Positions 21,461 to 33,213 are shown, counted from the first letter of the stretch. The stretch: DNA of 64,000 nucleotides from Paraphoma chrysanthemicola (GCA_020744225.1 JAGMWG010000020.1:496001-560000), one strand, 5' to 3'. A program made the numbers and translations. Notes: generated by a model from the sequence alone, not told the origin.

Positions 21461-24400
21461 AGAGCACTGTTGTAAAACATGGGAAGAACAGATTCTGAGG
21501 CAAAGTCCAAACTCCTTACACTTTTGTTACATCTTATACGGACCATTTGCTGATCGCTAGGTTTCAGTATATACCACGACCAAGACCGCCGTCAATATCC
21601 AGTGGGCCTTTACTCTCGACCTCCACAAAGGTTGTGGCTTGATGCACTATTGACGACTGATCAGCAAGGCATAGCTGATCTCAGCTCGCATCTTATCCTG
21701 ACCAACAAATGGTATGTTCAACCTCAATTCGAGAACCACTCGCGCTCTGATGACATCTTTCAATCTCGTTCGTCTGACAATTTCCATGAGCGATGAATAA
21801 AAGCTTCTGAGCGGTATCTCCTTGCACAAGTCTACCCCATTTTTCACGGAACACTACTGACAAGTTCAATTTATAGTGCCTTCTATGGGGAACATACCCA
21901 CATCGTCTATTGACCGCTTAGGATTAGACCAGCGCCTTCAAAAAGATCTGGTAGCGTCGCATGTACCCAAAGGATAGGACGGGAAGATCGAGAGCTTCGT
22001 TAGACGGTCGAGGAAACCCAAGGCACTGGCGGTGGATTTGGGGGATGATGGATTGTACAGATTGCACGGCAGCTCAAAACTTACTACTACTGTGATTGAA
22101 AGACACAATTGATCAATGTGAGCCTTGCATATGCTCGAGGAGTTTCATGTTTAAAACGGGGGCTCCATAATCTTGAAGATACACAAGAATATTGGTGGGC
22201 GTGTGCTCATAAGCCACTGTAAGGGCATCCTGTTGGCGTTCTGACTTTTGGTGCGAGAACAGTTCGTCACTGTAGGTCACCTAAAGTGGCATAGCGTCAT
22301 AATGGCATATTGACCTCCTTCACCCTCACACACCTCTGCCTCTGGTGGCTTTACTCAAGACTGCTCTCGTCCAAATGAGACACAACAACCTCTTCCGCTG
22401 CACTTTAAGGTCAAATCTTTATGACGGGGGCTGTTGTCAGGAGCGCACGTCCGCACTATCGACCAGAGGCAAACGCTCACTACGCTCCCACGATCGCCCC
22501 GCGAGTCACAACACCACAACAACTCAAAAATTCTGCCCTCCACAACCAAAACGTTGCTGGCACCACTTCGATCCTCGGCATGCATACTTGGATACTCTCT
22601 ACATCAGCTTGTCCTTACCCGCTCCACACTCCTTCCTCCGCCTGCGCCAGTGCAGCTCGCCGCACGCGCCGCCGGCCTTTGGGTGCGACCAGATCCTCCC
22701 TGCACCATCGGTACATTCACATGGCCTGTTCTACCGCAAGGTAACCATCAGTGACTCGAAAATTCTCCTGGTCAGTTTGCGCTTGTGCATGCCTGTCCGT
22801 GCACCGCGATGTAGTTCGTCACTGCTACAGCATTGACGATCCGTGGGTAAGATCCTGTCCATGATCTCCGCTCAAGGTATCATCGCAATAGTAATCTTGA
22901 AACCAATCAGCCTGTGTCTCTTGGATGCGCGAAAGCACAACCAGAGCGTTATGAGCTTGGGAGGCGGATAGTCCAATCTTACACTTACCTCCAGAATGAG
23001 AACATTTTCTGAAGCAGGTTCCAAAAGAGCGGACATTTCTTTACTGACTAGGGCAATCTTGCACGGCTCCTCGACTCGCGTGGCGGTGCCGCGCGCAAAG
23101 ATAACATTAGTCGAGGTCGACGATTGGACTTCGTCGTTTCGGACAATTTGCTAACTTTCTTCGGGACACTCCACGACGACGACTACGCAAAGACTCTCCA
23201 CCAGACTCTATCGATGCCCTCTTTCCATCACCGCGATGCCCCTCCTCTTTTCGACTGACTCGCCTTCCTCGTCAGCACTCGTGCCTTCCACCCACAAACG
23301 GATCTTCCAAACACCGACCTGAAGGTCCACAACATGCAAGAGCTAGGAACATAGGGCACACAAGCGAGGAGATTAAAACAGGTCGTCCAACCTCGCCAAT
23401 GGTAGGCTCCAACCCGGCTCCCCGACCAATTTGGAAGGAAACCCCGACCGATTGGTGCCTCGCAAACCAACACCTCCCAACCTCCATACCAGCCCGCAGG
23501 ACCTGAACGCACATGTAAGGCCCATCGACTCAATCACACTCTATCGGAGGGTTTGGCTGCTGCGTAACACACGATACTCACCGCTGGTTGCTGTGCTTCC
23601 CATGGGATAAGGTCTGCCTTACCGTGGCGGGCATGGGGCCAGGGGATAACCTCCTCGTCGGTTCAGTGACTTGGATTTGAATGAGCGACTCGGAGACTGA
23701 GAGAAGCTGTTGCAAGGCGGAGCCGATGGCTACGGCCGGGTGTCTTCGTGATTGTGGCAGGTTGACGTTCTTTAAGTGGCACGATAGTGTCACTCTCTGG
23801 AGCGACATCTTCCCCATTATCATGAGAGAGCTTGGAAGCTCTGGAAACGATGATGCTGTTGGCATCTCCGCGCGAAGCGGGACCAGCCGCTAACCGTCAT
23901 AGTGGTTGTCGAGCTGTCATCCCGGAGCAAGCACGCCGGCTGGTAGTGACTCCAATCGCAAGAGCATGTTCGGTGCCACGCACCAGCCGCTGGAAGATAA
24001 CTCCCAGGGTTAGACAGGCGTCAAGTCAGCAGGCAGTGGTGGACTGCTAGTATGTGCGTTCTGGGGAAGACAACTATTGGAAATCGCTGTCTGGTTTACG
24101 TCGGTTTACTTTCGCGGTAAATCTTTCCTATGTTGGCGCACACGTTGCTTCTTGGATTTATCCACGATCTTGTATCACACAGCTGTTGTATCCTTTCTTG
24201 CGTTCCATTTGGCTTCTACCTCTGTATGCCCATTTCATGTATCCTTTCCTTTGTTCTTCCCTCGTCCGCACAAGTTGGGTCCGATACTGAGCGCTTGCTC
24301 AGCCACGCGATGCATTCCGGTCTGCTTTCCTTGGAAACAGAAGCGGTCATATCCGTTTCATAATATGGCTTACCTGAGATTGTCGCATATCGAACAGGTC

Positions 24401-25091
24401 TTTTGCTCCGTCCTCGCGGCGTGCAGCAACTGGCCAAAGACAACTTCCAGTTGGCTGCAGATGACGAGACTCATTCATCTACGGTGTTGGTGGTCGCCTA
24501 CATATTTGACTTAGAAGTTTAATAAGCTCAATTGCACTTCCTAATACGCGTTCAGTCTGGTCGCGAGAAGGAGATGCATAGATCACGGCAAGCCGAAGCC
24601 TGTGGCAGAAACTGGTGATATTCAAGGCAAAGGCCAAGAAGGTCTAAATAATTGATTGAGATTGCACGTCAAAGAGGTTTCGAAGAGAGAATTACCACTA
24701 TTCAAATCACAGTAATCTCAATTGTGACCAAGTTTCATCCATGGGAACCTCTTCCAAAGCCCATTCATGTCCATAGTGCGAACAATACCAGATCGGCGAT
24801 CTGGCCGTGCTTGCCTTCCCAGGTAACCAATAACAGCGTAACCCAAGACCAAAGAGGAGGTGAAGGAGGATTGCGTGGTATGCTCAGGTGGGGTGCACGG
24901 TGCCCGCTGCCTGCAGGTACCAAAAAGAGTCCTCCGCTGTGAACCTCCCCCTCCCCAGAACACCACACCATCCACAGCAGTAAGTACCCTTGGTCAGTGT
25001 ACTTTGCTTTGTACAAGCTATATCAATGATGCAAAAGCATTATACACGTAAATTTGAAGCTAATTGGTGCTTTTAGACCATCAACTACAAC
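21461..25091. other. gene-poor stretch
   Basis: No supportable gene. A polypyrimidine/CA-rich leader with a plausible intron (gtaagt near 24981) precedes the small gene at 25092. Confidence 0.4.
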
Positions 25092-25541
25092 ATGTCTCTC
25101 GGCACTCACGTGCAAGCCCTTGCGGACGAGGTTGCGAGCCGCCGCCGCCAAGTATGTACTATGGCAGCTTGAACTGATGGGATTTGGACTAATTGCTCAA
25201 ATCTAGCTCGCGTCCGACGTCAAGTACCTCGGCGACATGGAGCGGGCCGTCCCCGAGAAGATCGGCGGCTGGGAGCACACCCAGCTCCGCCGTCAAGTCG
25301 CGATGGACGAGCTCGGGCTCGCCAGCGTCGAGGCCCGCTTCGAGGCCGCCCGCAGGAGGCTGCTGCTCTCCGGTAAGTCTAATTGTAGTGAAGAACTATT
25401 TCGATGAAACAGCGTCAGGGCAGCTCTTTTGCTATTCACTCATAACCTAGATTAATCAAAGCTAACCATATGACAGCCCAAGACCAACTCCGCCGTCGCT
25501 TCGGCCTCCCTCCTCCGGAGGGACAAGATGATCATTTCTGA
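25092..25541 (+). CDS. small helical orphan protein (96 aa), three exons
   Basis: Not recognised. The exons are 25092-25151, 25207-25372 and 25477-25541. The introns start gtatgt and gtaagt and end tctag and gacag; phases 0 and 1 are consistent and the total is 97 codons. The middle exon is strongly GC3-biased (gac, gtc, aag, ctc, gag) unlike the flanking introns, which is good evidence of real coding. The protein is a charged helical polypeptide (VQALADEVASRRRQ, VEARFEAARRRLLLS) ending RRRFGLPPPEGQDDHF. No secretion or membrane signal. It resembles the other small helical orphans of the window in size and composition but not in a clear shared motif. Confidence 0.62.
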
Positions 25542-25808
25542 GCTGGTGTTTTCTTAGTCTGTATAAAAATCTGTATAAACAAACGTGGACCCATCATCCT
25601 CGCCAACATGCACAGTGACTTGTCCCCCTCCTCGCCTATCTAATTATTGACATTTGAGTGTGCTGTAAGACCCGAGGGCATCCAGGACGTGATATAGGCA
25701 AGTTGATTCGAGCTTCTATTGACTATCTACACGGCGCACATCCCACCCAACCACCAACCTCATGTGTCCTTGAGGCTATACAGGCCAGTGTATCCCGCTT
25801 CTTCTGAT

Positions 25809-26468
25809 CTAATAGTCCACTGCGTAACCGTTCAGCCTATACTGAACACATCTCAGCGATGGTCTGCCTGCACCGCACCCCAACAGCGTATGATGCCATC
25901 CCAAACGACCACCAGCTCTTGGCCAAAGAGGAAGTAGCTTCTGGCGCTCGCGGGTCTGTATAAGGCGCACCGGTGTGTAGAAAAGGTCGTGGTTTGAGAG
26001 GATAGGTCTCAGGTCTAGTGGGAAGCCGGCGGTGCGGCCGCATATTGAGTGGGTGATGAAGTCGTTCATGTCGCCGCCGCTGGAGTGGTACGTCGTAATG
26101 CATATTCGGCACTGTACATGGCGGCAAGGTAGGCGGAAGAGAGCGCCGAGGTCTGCGTATGTCGGCGTGTCAGTTGCGATGCTGGTACAGGTCGAGCACA
26201 GCGCCGGAGGAGCTAGAGCAAGGGTTTATAGTGGTTCTGGTGCAGCGGGTGCAGCAGGGGCGTGCGCGGACGGTGTTGACGATCGTGCTGGGCAGCGAGA
26301 AGTTCAGGCGCAGGAGGCACGCTCATTAGGGTGATCTTGAGGTCGCGACTTCGTGCAGACCTGTGCAGAGATGCGTATGCGGGTGAGGCAGATCGAGTGC
26401 GACGGATCGATGGGGACTATGGAGGGCTGGGGCGGACCTTCGGTATGCCAGTTGGGGCATGGGAGCAT
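25809..26468 (-). pseudogene. possible frameshifted Cys-rich gene, unrecognised
   Basis: Three abutting minus-strand frames each look protein-like. From an ATG at 26468 comes MLPCPNWHTEGPPQPSIVPI, continuing to CTKSRPQDHPNERASC. The next frame has LNFSLPSTIVNTVRARPCCTRC. A third has DTPTYADLGALF, then LPCRHVQCRICITTYHSSGG and DMNDFITHSICGRTAGFPLD. Paired cysteines (CCTRC, CRHVQCRIC) suggest a zinc-binding protein. Joining the frames needs two single-base shifts, with no good intron to explain them. It may be a decayed gene or a real gene with sequence errors. I do not recognise the family. Confidence 0.35.
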
Positions 26469-26780
26469 GTTGGTTAGCAAGTAGAAACAGGCGGCGGGAC
26501 AAACGAGAAGGTCATGTTGAGGGAGAAGCGCAAGTGCGCGAGCTAAGCACGAAAACCACGAGAATCTGTCCTCTGAGAATTCGATCTAGGAAAACCACGA
26601 AAATACGGTTTATAAACCAAGCTGCATTACTACGAAGATAACTGAACTCTAACACTGACTAAAAACCACTTGCGCAAGTCGATGCAAAATGAGATGTCAT
26701 AATCACTGATGCCACCCCTGGTGCATTCTCAAGCTATACTCCATGATTCCCATACTTACCTTTGCAGGCCTCATTAGCCC

Positions 26781-27272
26781 TTAGAACTGAATCAAATAGC
26801 GGAATTGACCTGCTACACTTCCTTGAACCTTTTCAGTTCGCTCAAATTGTCTCCAAGCCAAGAATTCGACGAATAGCTTGATGACCACAGTCCAATTCTC
26901 CCTGACTTCGACGGTGAGTTTGTTATTGCAGTTCTCAATCAAGGTTGATTCGAGGAGTTGCATAAGATCCTCCTCGAGCTGCAACGGAGTAGTAACCATG
27001 CTCGAAGTTTCCGTGAGCTCAGCAGCAAACCTTTGAAGAAATGGATTATTGGTAAAGGACCTGCCCGTGGTGCCTCCAAAGTTGATATCTTTGAGGTCTC
27101 CGCCCACCTGATCCGCGATCATGTCTGCCGCAAAATAGCAGACAGTATCCAGAAGAGTGACTGCTCTGGACGTAGAAAAAGTGGTTTCGGAGTTCATGAC
27201 CGCGTTCTCACGCATTTGATCCAAGATCTCGGTGCGAAGAGGGCGAGAATCGGTTTCGTAAGTGCCAGACAT
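26781..27272 (-). CDS. hypothetical protein, 163 aa, single exon
   Basis: Not recognised. The ATG at 27272 (MSGTYETDSRPLRTEILDQM) is preferred over an in-frame ATG at 27473 because a TATATAT element lies at 27372-27379, about 100 bp upstream. The product is acidic and mostly helical by composition, with two longer amphipathic stretches (LQLEEDLMQLLESTLIENC and WTVVIKLFVEFLAWRQFE), no signal peptide and no clear membrane span. Codon use is less biased than in the conserved genes, which suggests a young or low-expression gene. It is divergent from the peptidase gene at 28305. Confidence 0.5.
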   Translation of the reverse strand: MSGTYETDSRPLRTEILDQMRENAVMNSETTFSTSRAVTLLDTVCYFAADMIADQVGGDLKDINFGGTTGRSFTNNPFLQRFAAELTETSSMVTTPLQLEEDLMQLLESTLIENCNNKLTVEVRENWTVVIKLFVEFLAWRQFERTEKVQGSVAGQFRYLIQF

Positions 27273-27371
27273 GGTAAACGTAGGGATGATTATGTGTTTT
27301 GGAAAAGCTGTACAGACTCTGGGCTGACTTGGCCAATGTTGAATTGCCACTGACCGTAGGATGTAGGTGCC

Positions 27372-27379
27372 ATATATAT
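27372..27379 (-). promoter_or_regulatory. TATA box of the 163-aa gene
   Basis: atatatat on the minus strand about 100 bp ahead of the ATG at 27272, at a usual spacing for fungal genes. Confidence 0.4.
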
Positions 27380-28304
27380 TCGACTTGTGAGAATGCACAA
27401 TGCTCAAAGTTTGCGAAAGTCCACATGTCACAAAGGGGATCACATCACACACCCTTTGACCCTGCTTGCACAATGCTCTTTCTGAGGACTTCCACGTGCC
27501 ATCTTCGTAACTTGGATTCGAGTAGTCGCAGCGGAATCATGTCTACTCGTAGGTTAAGTGGGCCAGCTCTCGCCTTCTGCGAAACCTCAGGTCCCATCGG
27601 TGCGAAGTCGGATGCCGTTACGGTACTGTGTCCCGCCTAGACGTAGTGTAACAATGTAAATCGAAACAAGGGTGCATAGGCGGAGAGCTAAATGCATTGT
27701 GGTAACAACTTCAACTGCAGCTCGATTCTTTGTTATGTGTCGCAAGCCTGGTAAAATTATGCAAGGGTGACCTTCGCATGAACGATGTCGACGTTCTGAC
27801 AAGTTGGTACTAAAGAGGAAGAAAAGTCTCTAAGGCTTATGAAGGAAATGATTTGGGGACAAGCGGAATTTATTGGAAATGTTCTACAATGATACTGATT
27901 TAGTTCGGGCTGGAATAAATGGAATATGCAAGACGAAGATCTGGTTGATTTGAGCCGCAATAAACTCTCTGCATAAGCGCGAGCCTCGAGACAATGCACT
28001 TTATATAACATCAGAGCAAAGCCAGGGTGTGGTTGATGAGATGCGCCATCGACGTTGAAATAAAGTGGGTTGGCATGTTGACAAGTGCGGTCCCGCCCAC
28101 GTTTCGCGATTCGCGGCGCTTGCCGTGTCAGCTCGTATTCGCAATGCAAGTGCAGGCGATGACGCGATGCACCCAAGCTCCATCTCCAGGCGCCTCGGAG
28201 CTTGCCAATTCCACACCATCTTCCAGGCACTGTAACAAGTGCTTTATTGCATTTCTTTGTGCTTCATGCGGCTGCTGGCAAGCAATGAGAAGCCCACCGG
28301 CACC
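27380..28304. other. intergenic region between divergent genes
   Basis: Shared upstream region of the 163-aa orphan (minus) and the M28 peptidase (plus). No gene is seen in it. Confidence 0.5.
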
Positions 28305-30774
28305 ATGGCCGACGAACGAACGCCTCTCATCCAGCGTGTAGACGTACGTCCCCACCGCGACCGCTATCCACACCATCGCCTGCGCTTCGTGTGCACCACC
28401 ATTCTCTCCAGCGTCGTCCTTATTGGAGGCATCGTCACCATCCTCCTCTTCAGTTTCGGCCCATTCGACGACCATCACGAGAGCGCACCGATCTCGGCCC
28501 AATCGTTACAATCTACCACACAGATACCAGATGGATGGCTGCACAAGACCGCGCAGGGATACGAAGAGCTCCAGAGTATCCTTTTAAACACACCAGATGC
28601 AGAGCAGGCGCGGGAATGGAGCAAATACTATACAAGCGGGCCCCATTTGGCAGGCAAGAACCTCAGCCAGGCGCTGTGGACGAAGGAGAAATGGCAGGAG
28701 TTTGGCATTGCGAACAGTTTGATCGTTGACTACGACGTGTTCATCAATTACCCAAAGAGTCATCGCCTGGCTCTTCTGACAAAGGTCTCGAAAGAAGAGC
28801 ACGCGTCCGACGTCCCTGCAGCAGCCGAGCGCCATTGGGAGGTCACATACGAAGCACGACTAGAGGAGGATGTTCTGAAGGAAGACAAGTCGAGCCAGCT
28901 CGACAACCGCATTCCCACCTTCCATGGCTACAGCGCGTCAGGAAACGTGACGGCCCCGTACGTCTTCGTCAACTACGGCACATACCGAGACTTCGAGGAG
29001 CTGCAGGCCGCCAATGTAGACCTTGCTGGCAAGATCGCGCTGGTCAAGTACGGCGGCGTCTTCCGCGGCTTGAAGGTCAAGCGCGCACAAGAATTAGGCA
29101 TGGTGGGCGTTGTCATGTACTCAGATCCAGGAGACGACGGCGAGCTCACAGAGAAGAATGGCGTTGCGACGTATCCTGAAGGACCAGCCAGGCAGCCGAG
29201 CAGCGTGCAACGAGGCAGCGTGCAGTTCTTGAGTACGTGCAAACATTGACGCTTTAGAGCCAGGCGCTGACATGCTACAGGCTTTGCTCCGGGAGATCCT
29301 ACTACTCCTGGTTATCCCTCCAAGCCCGGCGTACCACGGCAGCCTGTTGACCACGCGATGCCCCATATCCCTTCGCTACCTATTTCCTACGTCGATGCGC
29401 TGCCCCTCCTTCGCGCACTCAATGGCCACGGCCCGAAAGCGTCCTCGTTCAACAGCTACTGGCAAGGAGGCGGACTGGATTACAAAGGCGTGGAGTACAA
29501 CATCGGTCCTTCGCCGGATGATGTAGTCCTGAACCTGGTCAACGAGCAGGAGTACGTGACCACTCCGCTTTGGAATGTCATCGGTATCATAAATGGGACT
29601 ATATCTGACGAGGTTGTTGTGCTTGGCAACCACCGTGATGCCTGGATCGCAGGCGGTGCAGGAGATCCAAACAGCGGCTCAGCAGCGTTCAACGAGGTGA
29701 TCAGAAGCTTCGGCCTAGCGCTGCAGACGGGCTGGAAGCCATTGCGTACCATTGTCTTCGCTAGCTGGGATGGAGAAGAGTATGGTCTGGTTGGCAGTAC
29801 AGAATGGGTGGAGGAGTATCTGCCCTGGCTGTCTGGCTCGGCTGTTGCATATCTCAACGTGGACGTGGGAGCGAACGGTCCAAGTTACAAATTGTCGGCC
29901 GCGCCGCTGCTCAGTCAGGTCGTCGAAGACACCTGTAAGCGGTCTCTGTTATCAACTCTTGAACCACGACTAACTCTGTCCAGTAAAGCTTGTATCATCA
30001 CCGAACCAGACCGTTCAAGGCCAGTCGGTGTATGACGTATGGGATAAGCATATCGCTACCATGGGATCTGGAAGTGACTTCACTGCCTTCCAGGACTTCG
30101 CTGGTATACCGTCCATCGACACGGGATTTGGATTCGACTCGAAATCAGCAGTTTACCATTACCACAGCAACTACGACTCCTTCGACTGGATGGAACGCTT
30201 TGGCGACCCCAGCTTTGAATACCACGCCACAATCGCTAAGATCTGGGCACTCATTGCCGCAAGGCTGGTGGAGACCCCGGTCCTGCAGTTGAATGCGACG
30301 GATTACGGCATCGGCTTAGAGAGATACATTGAAAGTATCAAGGCAAAGGCCAAGAGTGCTGGCTATGAAGGACAGATTGAAGAAAACTTTGCAGCTCTTG
30401 ATCGTGCCGCAGCACACTTCCACTTCGCTGCCACAATCCACGATGCAACCGCCGCCCAGCTCCTCTACGACTACTACAACAACGACATCCCATGGTGGAA
30501 GCCTTGGGAGAAGGTCAAACTCTATCTCGCCATCCGCGCCATCAACACGAAGTACAAGTATCTAGAAAGGAAGTTCACTTATCCTGCCGGTCTAGACGGG
30601 CGGCCCTGGTTCAAGCACGTTGTCTTCGCGCCCGGCAAATGGACTGGCTACGCTGGCGCCACGTTCCCTGGAATAGTTGAAGGCATTGACGAGAAGAACA
30701 CTACAACAGTCGAGAAGTGGGTTGCAATTGTAAGTACCGCCATCGACGGCGCAGCCGACTGGCTTGAAGAATAA
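28305..30774 (+). CDS. M28 family zinc metallopeptidase, PSMA/glutamate carboxypeptidase II-like
   Basis: Type II membrane peptidase, 790 aa. The exons are 28305-29232, 29281-29934 and 29984-30774, with introns of 48 and 49 bp, both phase 1. A short cytoplasmic tail precedes a membrane anchor at residues 28-51. A PA domain (about 190-310, YVFVNYGTYRDFEEL, GKIALVKYGGVFRGLK) lies next to the peptidase domain. All di-zinc ligands are present: His427 (GNHRDAW), Asp438 (GDPNSGS), Glu475/Glu476 (WDGEEYG, the catalytic pair), Asp504 (LNVDVGANG) and His588 (YHSNYDSF). A C-terminal transferrin-receptor-like helical domain follows (about 640-790). Members cleave C-terminal glutamate or short acidic peptides. 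In fungi they are vacuolar or plasma-membrane proteins related to yeast Vps70/Tre1; substrate here is unknown. With every ligand kept it should be catalytically active, unlike transferrin receptors. Confidence 0.93.
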
Positions 30775-31057
30775 CTCCACACATCTGTACAATCGCTATA
30801 TACCCATATATATGTCCCAGAATACATACATCTATCTTCATCCCCCTTGCCCCACCTCACCGTCACCCTTGGATCGCAATGTACGGTGGAAATCCGGAGC
30901 ATATCCTCATTTTAGCTCCGTTATCGACCACTGTCACTCACCTCACTCGCTCCCTCCCGGCCCACCACATAAACCTCCTCACTCCGTACCAATACTTTTC
31001 CCCCCAGAGTACTTTACAGCCACTTCCAGCACCAGCACCACAAACACCACAAACACC

Positions 31058-31471
31058 ATGTCCACCATTTCGGACACCACCAGCACCAGCACCCACCCGC
31101 CCGCGCTCCACCACCTCGCCTCGATCCGCGCCCAAGCGGACTTCGCATCCCGTCAAGCAGAAGCGCACTTCCAGCGCTACGTGCTCGCTCGCGACCACCT
31201 CGAGCAGCTCAAGGAGTGCGAGGTGCTCGGTTTCTGGGCGCGCATGACGCTGGCCGAGAACCGCGCTTTCGTCCGTGACGAACCGCCTGCGTGGCTGAAG
31301 CGCTGCGCCAAGGAGGTGATGAAGGTGCAGAGGGAAATTGTGGGTGAGGAGAGAGAGATGACGAGATGGGCTCGGGTGGAGAGGAGGAGGCATGACGAGT
31401 ATGTTGGGGGGATGAGGTATGCTCTGATTGATCGAGCGTTGGTGGAAGAGGGAATGGCTAATGGTGTTTAG
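31058..31471 (+). CDS. small helical orphan protein (137 aa)
   Basis: Not recognised. Single exon. The ATG at 31058 follows a long CA-rich leader (accaccacaaacacc), typical of fungal 5' UTRs, and is preferred over upstream in-frame ATGs. The N-terminus is Ser/Thr-rich. From about residue 20 there is a continuous charged helix-forming stretch (RAQADFASRQAEAHFQRYVL, DHLEQLKECEVLGF, EVMKVQREIVGEEREM) with heptad spacing, suggesting a coiled coil. The length (137 aa) and the Ser/Thr head are very like the 138-aa orphan at 537. It lies tail-to-tail with the oxygenase gene. Confidence 0.62.
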   Translation: MSTISDTTSTSTHPPALHHLASIRAQADFASRQAEAHFQRYVLARDHLEQLKECEVLGFWARMTLAENRAFVRDEPPAWLKRCAKEVMKVQREIVGEEREMTRWARVERRRHDEYVGGMRYALIDRALVEEGMANGV

Positions 31472-31536
31472 GGCGATGTTTCCTTGAGTTGGATTGTGTA
31501 AGGCGTTTGGTGAGGGTTTAGCGATGGAGTTCGGCG

Positions 31537-31560
31537 TGGCATGGCATGGCATGGCATGGC
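31537..31560. repeat. short (ggcat)n tandem repeat
   Basis: About four copies of ggcat in the presumed 3' UTR of the orphan gene at 31058. Confidence 0.7.
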
Positions 31561-31649
31561 GTTCAAATGAGAAGGCATTTTTTTGATGAAACTTCTTTGT
31601 TTTGGCCTAACTTACTTTCTTTCTCCGAGGCTACATTTTGGTGCAAAAG

Positions 31650-33213
31650 CTATCCCGACGAAGAAGAATCAACATCATACTCGACATCTGTCCTGATTAC
31701 ATATTTCGCGCCTTCGACTACACCCGTGCCTTCATGTAACAACGCGCCTGCGGCTTCGCCGTGCGGGAACACAGCAACACTGCCCATGATGGGTTTCACG
31801 GGGTATGCGTTGATAACGCCTTCGCGCACGCTGGGGATGAAGAATGTTGTTTCGCCGCCACGGAAGTCGTCGTTGAGGTAGATCAGGAAAGTGAACAGGG
31901 AGGATTGACGAGCATCTTTGGGTGAGGCGTCATACTGGTATGCATCTGTGATCGGATGGATGCCAGAAGGTGGCCATGCTCCGTCTGCAATTCCATGTTA
32001 GCCATGTTTCCTATATATGAGAAATAATTGAGGTCGCCGACTTACCAATATGACATCGATACTCTGCGCCAGGCACATATCTGTACACCCGGAATCTCCT
32101 GTTGATGCCGCGTACCTTCTTGCCCGCGACAGCATCCGGAACAAAGGCCTTGACGCGGTCCCACAGTTTGTCGTGGAAGGCCTGGTCAACGATCCAGTAG
32201 AAGTTGTGCGCCAGGACGCTTGTGTCTTCGCCTTGAGGGCGCATGGGCGCGTCGGGAATGAACTCGATCGTCTCGCCGGCGGCAATGATGGCGGAGCATT
32301 CTTCGGGCGAGAGGACGTCTTTGATGAGGCGCAGGTTCGGGACAATGGGGTGCGTGAAACATGATGTCTGCGGGCCCTGGCCGAGGAGAACGGTATCATC
32401 TTGAGAGGCGTATAGAATGGCAGGGTGAAGGTTTGGAGGCTTGCGCTGCAGGCCCGGGGTTGTTTCGATTATTCTGAAGCGCTCTTTGAGATTGGGTGAG
32501 CAGCTTGCGAAGATGGTCTTGTCCTTGATGCTTCGACGCAATTGGCGGGTGGGTTCGCTAGAAGGACGGAGATTCCATGTTTCTTGGAGCGCAATGGGTT
32601 CTGAGGTCGCGGCTGTTCCGTTGGAGGTGGTGTCTGTCGGTCCGGTCACTCGGAGAATGGCATCCAGCACTTGGATCAGTTCGTCGTTGTGAGCGTTGCG
32701 GCCGACCACGGTCTGGCTGGGAACCTGAACATGGATGGAGAGACCAGAGACAACATCCAGAGTCCGTACCCAGCGACATAGCGCACCCAAGGTCGGCGTG
32801 TCTTTTCTGATGCGCATCTCTGCCAAGAGGATGAGCGCATCCGTGTACTTGCCGTCCGTGAGAGCTGCGGAGATGCGCGCAGTAAGGTTGCTACTCTCTG
32901 TCTTCGATTAGCTGTCTGCATCACAGGACCATTAGCTGGACTTACCGGCTGAATTCATTCCTGTTGTACATGCTTGTCGGAATCCATACACAGCTGTCCT
33001 CAGATCCTTGCATGCTTTTGACTTGATTAGAGCGGGGTGCTCCGAGAGTGTCTGCAGCGTTTCGACTGTAACTTCAATCTCTTCGGGCGAGATGATGGAG
33101 TGTACATTCGACGGTTCCAGTGATGTTGTATCATGTGGTGGACTTGGAATTCCCGTTGTCGTCTGCTTCTTGACTGCGGGTGCGGGTGCGTTACTGCGCT
33201 TGCGCTTGCCCAT
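31650..33213 (-). CDS. 2-oxoglutarate/Fe(II) dioxygenase, prolyl 4-hydroxylase type
   Basis: 484 aa. The exons are 33213-32946, 32897-32046 and 31984-31650, with introns of 48 and 61 bp, both phase 1. The N-terminus is basic (MGKRKRSNAP) and could be a nuclear signal. A helical region (about 45-190) precedes the P4H catalytic double-stranded beta-helix (about 275-484). Iron ligands are His372 and Asp374 (CHIDGAWPPSG) and His457 (ALLHEGTG); Lys467 would bind the 2-oxoglutarate carboxylate. FLIYLNDDFRGGETTFF is the typical core strand. Enzymes of this type hydroxylate prolines or other residues using O2 and 2-oxoglutarate. The fungal members with this long N-terminal half have no assigned substrate, so the target is open. 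Confidence 0.88.

Noticed and set aside
4300..28300. Transposon (reverse transcriptase, integrase or transposase) remnants as the cause of the gene-poor tract
   Set aside because: I searched the translated frames by eye for YxDD, DDE and RNase H-type patterns and found none, nor long terminal repeats.
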